A stretch of DNA of 9,027 nucleotides, from the NCBI GenBank assembly GCA_964436865.1, contig CAYTFK010000290.1, forward strand, positions 1 through 9,027. Direction: 5' to 3'. Positions 6,506 to 9,027 of this stretch are shown in pieces (within the stretch, counting starts at the first letter, position 1; each line of letters begins with the position of its first letter). Both the position numbers and the translations under genes were made by a program. The notes beneath the pieces were generated by a model that searched no databases, was not told the DNA's origin, and saw only the letters and a program-made list of their open reading frames with translations. The DNA comes from JAXGPP01 sp964436865 (GTDB taxonomy: Bacteria; Planctomycetota; Planctomycetia; Pirellulales; Thermoguttaceae).

Positions 6506-7228
6506 ATGTCGAAGTGCGCACTGCTGGGTTGGTTGGTACTCCTGCTCTCGGCACTCTCTTGCCATTCGTGGGCGCAGGAAGGGCGGTCGCCCCAGGGGCT
6601 CAAGTCCGAGCAGGCCTTGCCCAGCCGCTACGAGTATGTGGCCCAGGACGTGCTCAGGCTCTGCCAGCCGACCAGGGGTTTTTGGGTTGATCTCGGCGCG
6701 GGGCGCGGCGGGTTGGCCCTGGCCCTCGTCGAGGCCGTGGGCAATCCGGTGGTAATGGTCGATCCCAACGCGGAAGCGCTGGCCGAGGGACTCGCGGCAG
6801 CCCGGGAAAAGGGGCTCGCCGAGAAGCTCTCCGCGGTGATCGGCAAGGCCGAGGCCCTCCCGTTTCCCGACGGCACCGTCGATCTGTTGGTGAGCCGCGG
6901 TTCGATCTTCTTCTGGGACGATCCGGCCAAGGGGCTCCAGGAGGTCTGCCGCGTGCTGCGGCCCGGCGGGCAAGCCTATATCGGCGGCGGCGCCGGCAGC
7001 GGCTACCCGAAGGATGCCGTCGAGAAGCTGATCGGCGGCCGCAAAGACAACCTTCAGAGTGACGAGGCCGAGAAGTGGCGCCGCTTCGTCGAACTGCGCC
7101 GCCCCGAGCAGATGCGTGCCTGGGCCGAAGCCGCCGGCCTCGAGCGTTTCGAAGTGCTGGGCCGCGGCGCCGTCGAAGACGATCCCCGCGCCGGTCAAGG
7201 CGTGTGGCTGCTGTTCAAGAAGCAGTAG
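6506..7228 (+). CDS. class I SAM-dependent methyltransferase with an apparent export signal
   Basis: This is a 240-residue protein with a Rossmann-type methyltransferase domain. Motif I is VDLGAGRGGLALAL at 61-74. The acidic end of strand 2 is VVMVDPN at 82-88 (D86 likely binds the ribose of SAM). ALPFPDGTVDLLVSRGSIFFW at 117-137 is motif II and its surroundings, and VLRPGGQAYIGGG at 150-162 is motif III. This is the Methyltransf_11 pattern. The oddity is the N-terminus: MSKCALLGWLVLLLSALSCHSWAQE has a positive residue, a hydrophobic core and a good signal peptidase I site after A23 (S-W-A). The Cys at 19 does not sit in a proper lipobox because the -3 residue is Ala. The start has a GGGGAAAG purine stretch upstream, and no in-frame Met that would remove only the signal is seen before motif I. 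SAM is normally cytoplasmic, so an exported location is puzzling. The acceptor substrate is unknown. Confidence 0.88.
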   Translation: MSKCALLGWLVLLLSALSCHSWAQEGRSPQGLKSEQALPSRYEYVAQDVLRLCQPTRGFWVDLGAGRGGLALALVEAVGNPVVMVDPNAEALAEGLAAAREKGLAEKLSAVIGKAEALPFPDGTVDLLVSRGSIFFWDDPAKGLQEVCRVLRPGGQAYIGGGAGSGYPKDAVEKLIGGRKDNLQSDEAEKWRRFVELRRPEQMRAWAEAAGLERFEVLGRGAVEDDPRAGQGVWLLFKKQ

Positions 7229-7265
7229 GCCCGCAAGACCGGCCGTTGGCGCGCTCGGCGGTACG

Positions 7266-7805
7266 TCACGCCTGGCTCGTCCGGCCGGCCTTCCAGAGCG
7301 CGTTCAGTCGCCGCGAGTACAGCCGGCGAAAAAGAACCAAATAGGTCACAACCCCCGCCACAGCCCCGATCAGTATCGATCCAAGCCATAGCGGAGCGGC
7401 GATTTCCGCCGCCTTGCTCCAGTAGAAGACCGTCGCGGTCCACCACCCCTCGGGCGGTTCCGTCAACGCCATCCACCACAGCCGATCGAGCGACGGCCAG
7501 CGGAGAATGACTCGCCCCAGCGAATAGGCCGCGTAGAAGATCGGCGGAATCGTCACTGGGTTCGAGATCCAGACCAGCGGCAGGCCCACCAGTTTGTTCG
7601 CGCGCAGCATCGATGCCAGCGCCAAAACAATGATCGTCTGGAAGCCGATCGTCGGCGTGAACGCAACGAACATTCCCAACGCCGCGCCCAAAGCCACACG
7701 ATGCGCCTCGCCATCGTCAACGCGGCCTACGCGACCGAGTGCTTCGTCCAAACGATCGGGTGGATCGGACTCGGGGGGTGAGTTGGCTACCATGCCCCAC
7801 CGCAT
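7266..7805 (-). CDS. DUF2062 membrane protein
   Basis: This is a 179-residue protein. Residues 36-104 carry the DUF2062 signature: HRVALGAALGMFVAFTPTIG, then QTIIVLALASMLRANKLVGLPLVWISNPVTIPP and YAAYSLG. A further hydrophobic segment lies at about 138-159 near the C-terminus, followed by a basic tail (FRRLYSRR). The N-terminal 30 residues are charged and lack a signal peptide. DUF2062 occurs alone or fused to glycosyltransferases; its function is not known to me. Two starts are possible: ATG at 7805 with GGCGGGA about nine bases upstream, or ATG at 7793 (MVANSPPES) whose G-rich upstream is too close. I keep 7805. The gene converges on the methyltransferase gene with only 37 bases between stops and no clear shared terminator. 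Confidence 0.88.
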   Translation of the reverse strand: MRWGMVANSPPESDPPDRLDEALGRVGRVDDGEAHRVALGAALGMFVAFTPTIGFQTIIVLALASMLRANKLVGLPLVWISNPVTIPPIFYAAYSLGRVILRWPSLDRLWWMALTEPPEGWWTATVFYWSKAAEIAAPLWLGSILIGAVAGVVTYLVLFRRLYSRRLNALWKAGRTSQA

Positions 7806-7848
7806 ATGAAACGTCCCGCCGTTGCCTCGTTCTCGACACCCCCTTCAC

Positions 7849-7877
7849 AGTATACGTCGTCAATGCTCCGGGGTTCC
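7849..7877 (-). promoter_or_regulatory. candidate promoter of the DUF2062 gene, possibly ECF-sigma type
   Basis: Read on the minus strand, GGAACC (complement of 7872-7877) is followed after 17 bases by TATACT (complement of 7849-7854). TATACT is 5 of 6 to a housekeeping -10. GGAAC followed by CGTA, which overlaps the TATACT hexamer at its left side, also resembles extracytoplasmic-function sigma promoters. The implied leader is about 35-40 bases. Assignment to a sigma class is inference. Confidence 0.35.
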
Positions 7878-7964
7878 AGGCGAAAAAATGTGCCCGCTCC
7901 GTCCAATCCATTCAATTGGCCCATCGACCTCTTGCAGGCCGTTCCGTTCAAGACGCTTCTTCGG

Positions 7965-7980
7965 TGTCAGATTTCTGACA
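7965..7980. promoter_or_regulatory. 16-bp palindrome, candidate operator (site A)
   Basis: TGTCAGATTTCTGACA is a perfect 6-bp inverted repeat around ATTT. It lies in the region between the divergent DUF2062 and tRNA-Arg genes, 160 bases from the former start and 178 from the latter. A near-identical site lies at 8765-8780. The short stem and lack of a T-run argue against a terminator and for a protein-binding site. Confidence 0.4.
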
Positions 7981-8067
7981 GCCCTGGCCTTCATCATTCG
8001 GTTTTGCCCGACATCGCTCTGGGTGCTGCGGCAACGAAAGCCCGCATTCCGTGGGGGTTTCGCCGCC

Positions 8068-8095
8068 TTGCAGCCGATCCGGGCGCTGATAGACT
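8068..8095 (+). promoter_or_regulatory. candidate promoter of tRNA-Arg
   Basis: TTGCAG (8068-8073) and TAGACT (8090-8095) are separated by 16 bases and match the housekeeping consensus partially (3 and 4 of 6). Transcription would start about 55 bases before the mature tRNA, a normal leader length. Confidence 0.28.
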
Positions 8096-8157
8096 TACGG
8101 AGACCGGGGTCAGCGTTCCTCGATCGCCTTCCGGAACCGCACGCGCCCGGTATCTGT

Positions 8158-8230
<73 letters not shown>

Positions 8231-8305
8231 CCTCTTCTCAGACTCTCCGGAAGCCCACCGGGTATCGTTCTTGTTCGGCGGCTCGGCGACGCCCCCCAAC
8301 CGCGT

Positions 8306-8722
8306 TTACGCCAGCAGGCGATTGACGCTTTCCAGCAATCGGTCCATCGGGAACGGCTTGCGGATGTAGTCGTCCACTCCCAGCATCTCGGCGTAAGCCT
8401 TGTGCCGGTTCCCCTCGTTGGCTGTAATCATGATAATCCGCAATGGAATTCGCCGGGTGCGCCGCAACCGCTCCAGAACCAGAAACCCGCTCCGCTTGGG
8501 CATCATCATGTCGAGGATCACCAGATCGGGGTCCTCCCGCTCGGCCATCGCCAGCCCCTGATTGCCGTCGCGGGCCACAAGGATCTGATACCCGGATGCC
8601 TCGAGGGCCAACTTCATCGATTCGACGATCTCGGTATCGTCGTCGACCAGCAGGATCCGCTTGGTCTGGCGCTCGGCTTTCTTGGGGGCTTGGGTCGCCT
8701 CTCGACTCTCTTGCTTGGCCAT
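8306..8722 (-). CDS. single-domain response regulator (CheY-like receiver)
   Basis: This is a 138-residue protein consisting of a charged N-terminal extension (about 21 residues, rich in Lys, Arg, Glu and Gln) and one receiver domain. Key residues are all present: the acidic cluster D27-D28-D29, phospho-acceptor D71 in LVILDMMMPKRSG, T100 in IMITAN, and K122 in YIRKPF. There is no output domain, so it should signal by protein contact, as CheY- or SpoF-like receivers do. No histidine kinase is in the window. The start at 8722 (MAKQESREAT) is an ATG with only a weak Shine-Dalgarno sequence; a TTG ten codons upstream (8752) is possible but lies in a palindromic region. The gene converges on tRNA-Arg with 75 bases between them, and is divergent from the gene at 8890. 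Confidence 0.92.
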   Translation of the reverse strand: MAKQESREATQAPKKAERQTKRILLVDDDTEIVESMKLALEASGYQILVARDGNQGLAMAEREDPDLVILDMMMPKRSGFLVLERLRRTRRIPLRIIMITANEGNRHKAYAEMLGVDDYIRKPFPMDRLLESVNRLLA

Positions 8723-8743
8723 CAGGTCTGTCGATCCGTGTTG

Positions 8744-8780
8744 GTTTGTCAAACACTTGTGAAGTGTCAGCCTTGTGACA
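8744..8780. promoter_or_regulatory. cluster of three palindromes upstream of the response regulator, including site B
   Basis: Three inverted repeats lie end to end with slight overlap: GTTTG-T-CAAAC (8744-8754), ACACTT-GTG-AAGTGT (8753-8767) and TGTCA-GCCTTG-TGACA (8765-8780). CTTGTGA also recurs directly 16 bases apart (8756 and 8772). The cluster starts 21 bases upstream of the response-regulator ATG, where an operator or autoregulatory site would be expected. The third element matches the palindrome at 7965-7980 at 13 of 16 positions. Confidence 0.42.
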
Positions 8781-8872
8781 TCCTATCCCCTCTATGATGA
8801 GCGAAACGGCGGGAATCTTCAAGGTTCCGGCCGTTCAGGGGGGGCGGTGGCCGCGATGGTCTCCCCGCCGAT

Positions 8873-8878
8873 TATAAT
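8873..8878 (+). promoter_or_regulatory. consensus -10 box upstream of the Uma2-like gene
   Basis: TATAAT is an exact -10 consensus in a GC-rich region. No -35 hexamer is recognisable 16-18 bases upstream and there is no extended TGn. Transcription would begin near 8885, only a few bases before the ATG at 8890; this would favour the in-frame ATG at 8920 if this box is used. Confidence 0.4.
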
Positions 8879-8889
8879 GAGGGCAGCCC

Positions 8890-9027
8890 ATGCAGCCGCA
8901 ATTCCGTGGGATAACCGCCATGCCGCTCACCACCCCATCGCCGCCGGTCGAGTGGACCGCCGCCGATCTTGCCAACCGATTCGGACCGATCCCCTTGCGA
9001 CGGATCCGCTTCGAACCGCCCCCCGGC
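8890..9027 (+). CDS. N-terminus of a probable Uma2-family (DUF820) protein (partial)
   Basis: Forty-six codons are present before the window ends. From the second in-frame ATG (8920) the peptide includes PPVEWTAADLANRFGPIPLR followed by RIRFEPPPG. This W-T-x-x-D-L...FGPIPxxRIR...PPPG pattern is what I recall from the N-termini of planctomycete Uma2-family proteins, PD-(D/E)XK nuclease-fold proteins present in many copies in that phylum and in cyanobacteria; the catalytic part lies outside the window. The start at 8890 is chosen because GAGGG (8879-8883) is six bases upstream. The start at 8920 fits the family and the -10 box better but has a weaker ribosome site. Family assignment from 35 residues is tentative. 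Confidence 0.55.
   Translation, partial: MQPQFRGITAMPLTTPSPPVEWTAADLANRFGPIPLRRIRFEPPPG

Larger units (their letters stand above)
7806..8157. other. 352-base intergenic region between the DUF2062 gene and tRNA-Arg
   Basis: No supportable protein gene is seen here; the open frames that cross it on the plus strand run into the tRNA gene. It holds a candidate promoter for the DUF2062 gene (7849-7877), a hairpin CCAAT/ATTGG (7903-7907 with 7915-7919), a 16-bp palindrome (7965-7980) and a weak candidate promoter for the tRNA (8068-8095). These are listed or described separately. Confidence 0.5.

Noticed and set aside
6524..6564. Lipoprotein signal in the methyltransferase
   Set aside because: Cys19 is preceded by A-L-S, with Ala rather than Leu at -3, so the lipobox is poor; a signal peptidase I site after A23 fits better.
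5752..6603. Minus-strand open frame of 283 codons
   Set aside because: It is antisense to the DUF1559 gene, whose N-terminal and C-terminal family motifs are unambiguous.
6470..7198. Minus-strand open frame of 242 codons
   Set aside because: It is antisense to the methyltransferase gene, which has all its motifs in the plus frame.
8231..8305. Possible terminator after tRNA-Arg (CCGG/CCGG followed by a T-rich stretch)
   Set aside because: The stem is only four to five pairs and no T-run follows directly; too weak to list.

Overview
The window looks like a chromosomal segment of a planctomycete (Planctomycetota, probably Pirellulales or a close relative). The strongest evidence is a DUF1559 pseudopilin-like protein, with a prepilin-type N-terminus and a C-terminal H-x9-DG motif; this family is massively expanded in that phylum. 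A Tat-exported Gfo/Idh/MocA oxidoreductase, a probable Uma2-type protein and high G+C support the same assignment. The assignment comes from protein families read by eye, not from a search.

Layout. Positions 1-77 hold the first 25 codons of a minus-strand gene with a signal peptide. Positions 299-3083 (minus) are a tight three-gene operon: a multi-pass DUF350-like membrane protein, then a glutathionylspermidine-synthase-like ATP-grasp ligase, then a 248-residue protein I cannot assign. Both junctions are 4-bp ATGA overlaps. DUF350 plus this ATP-grasp family recalls the E. coli yjfL-yjfC neighbourhood, so the unassigned third gene is the most interesting novelty candidate here.

From 3279 the genes run on the plus strand: a Tat-exported Gfo/Idh/MocA oxidoreductase (3279-4634) with a strong terminator-like hairpin downstream, a small DUF4235 membrane protein (4868-5191), the DUF1559 pseudopilin (5491-6438) and a class I SAM-methyltransferase that carries an export signal (6506-7228). 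A DUF2062 membrane protein (7266-7805) converges on it from the minus strand.

The right part holds a tRNA-Arg(CCU) gene (8158-8230), a stand-alone response-regulator receiver protein on the minus strand (8306-8722), and the N-terminus of a probable Uma2-family protein running off the end (from 8890). Two near-identical 16-bp palindromes (TGTCAG...TGACA) lie in the intergenic regions at 7965 and 8765.

Apart from the left operon, the genes look like independent housekeeping or lineage-expanded units. I see no insertion sequence, CRISPR array or phage gene.
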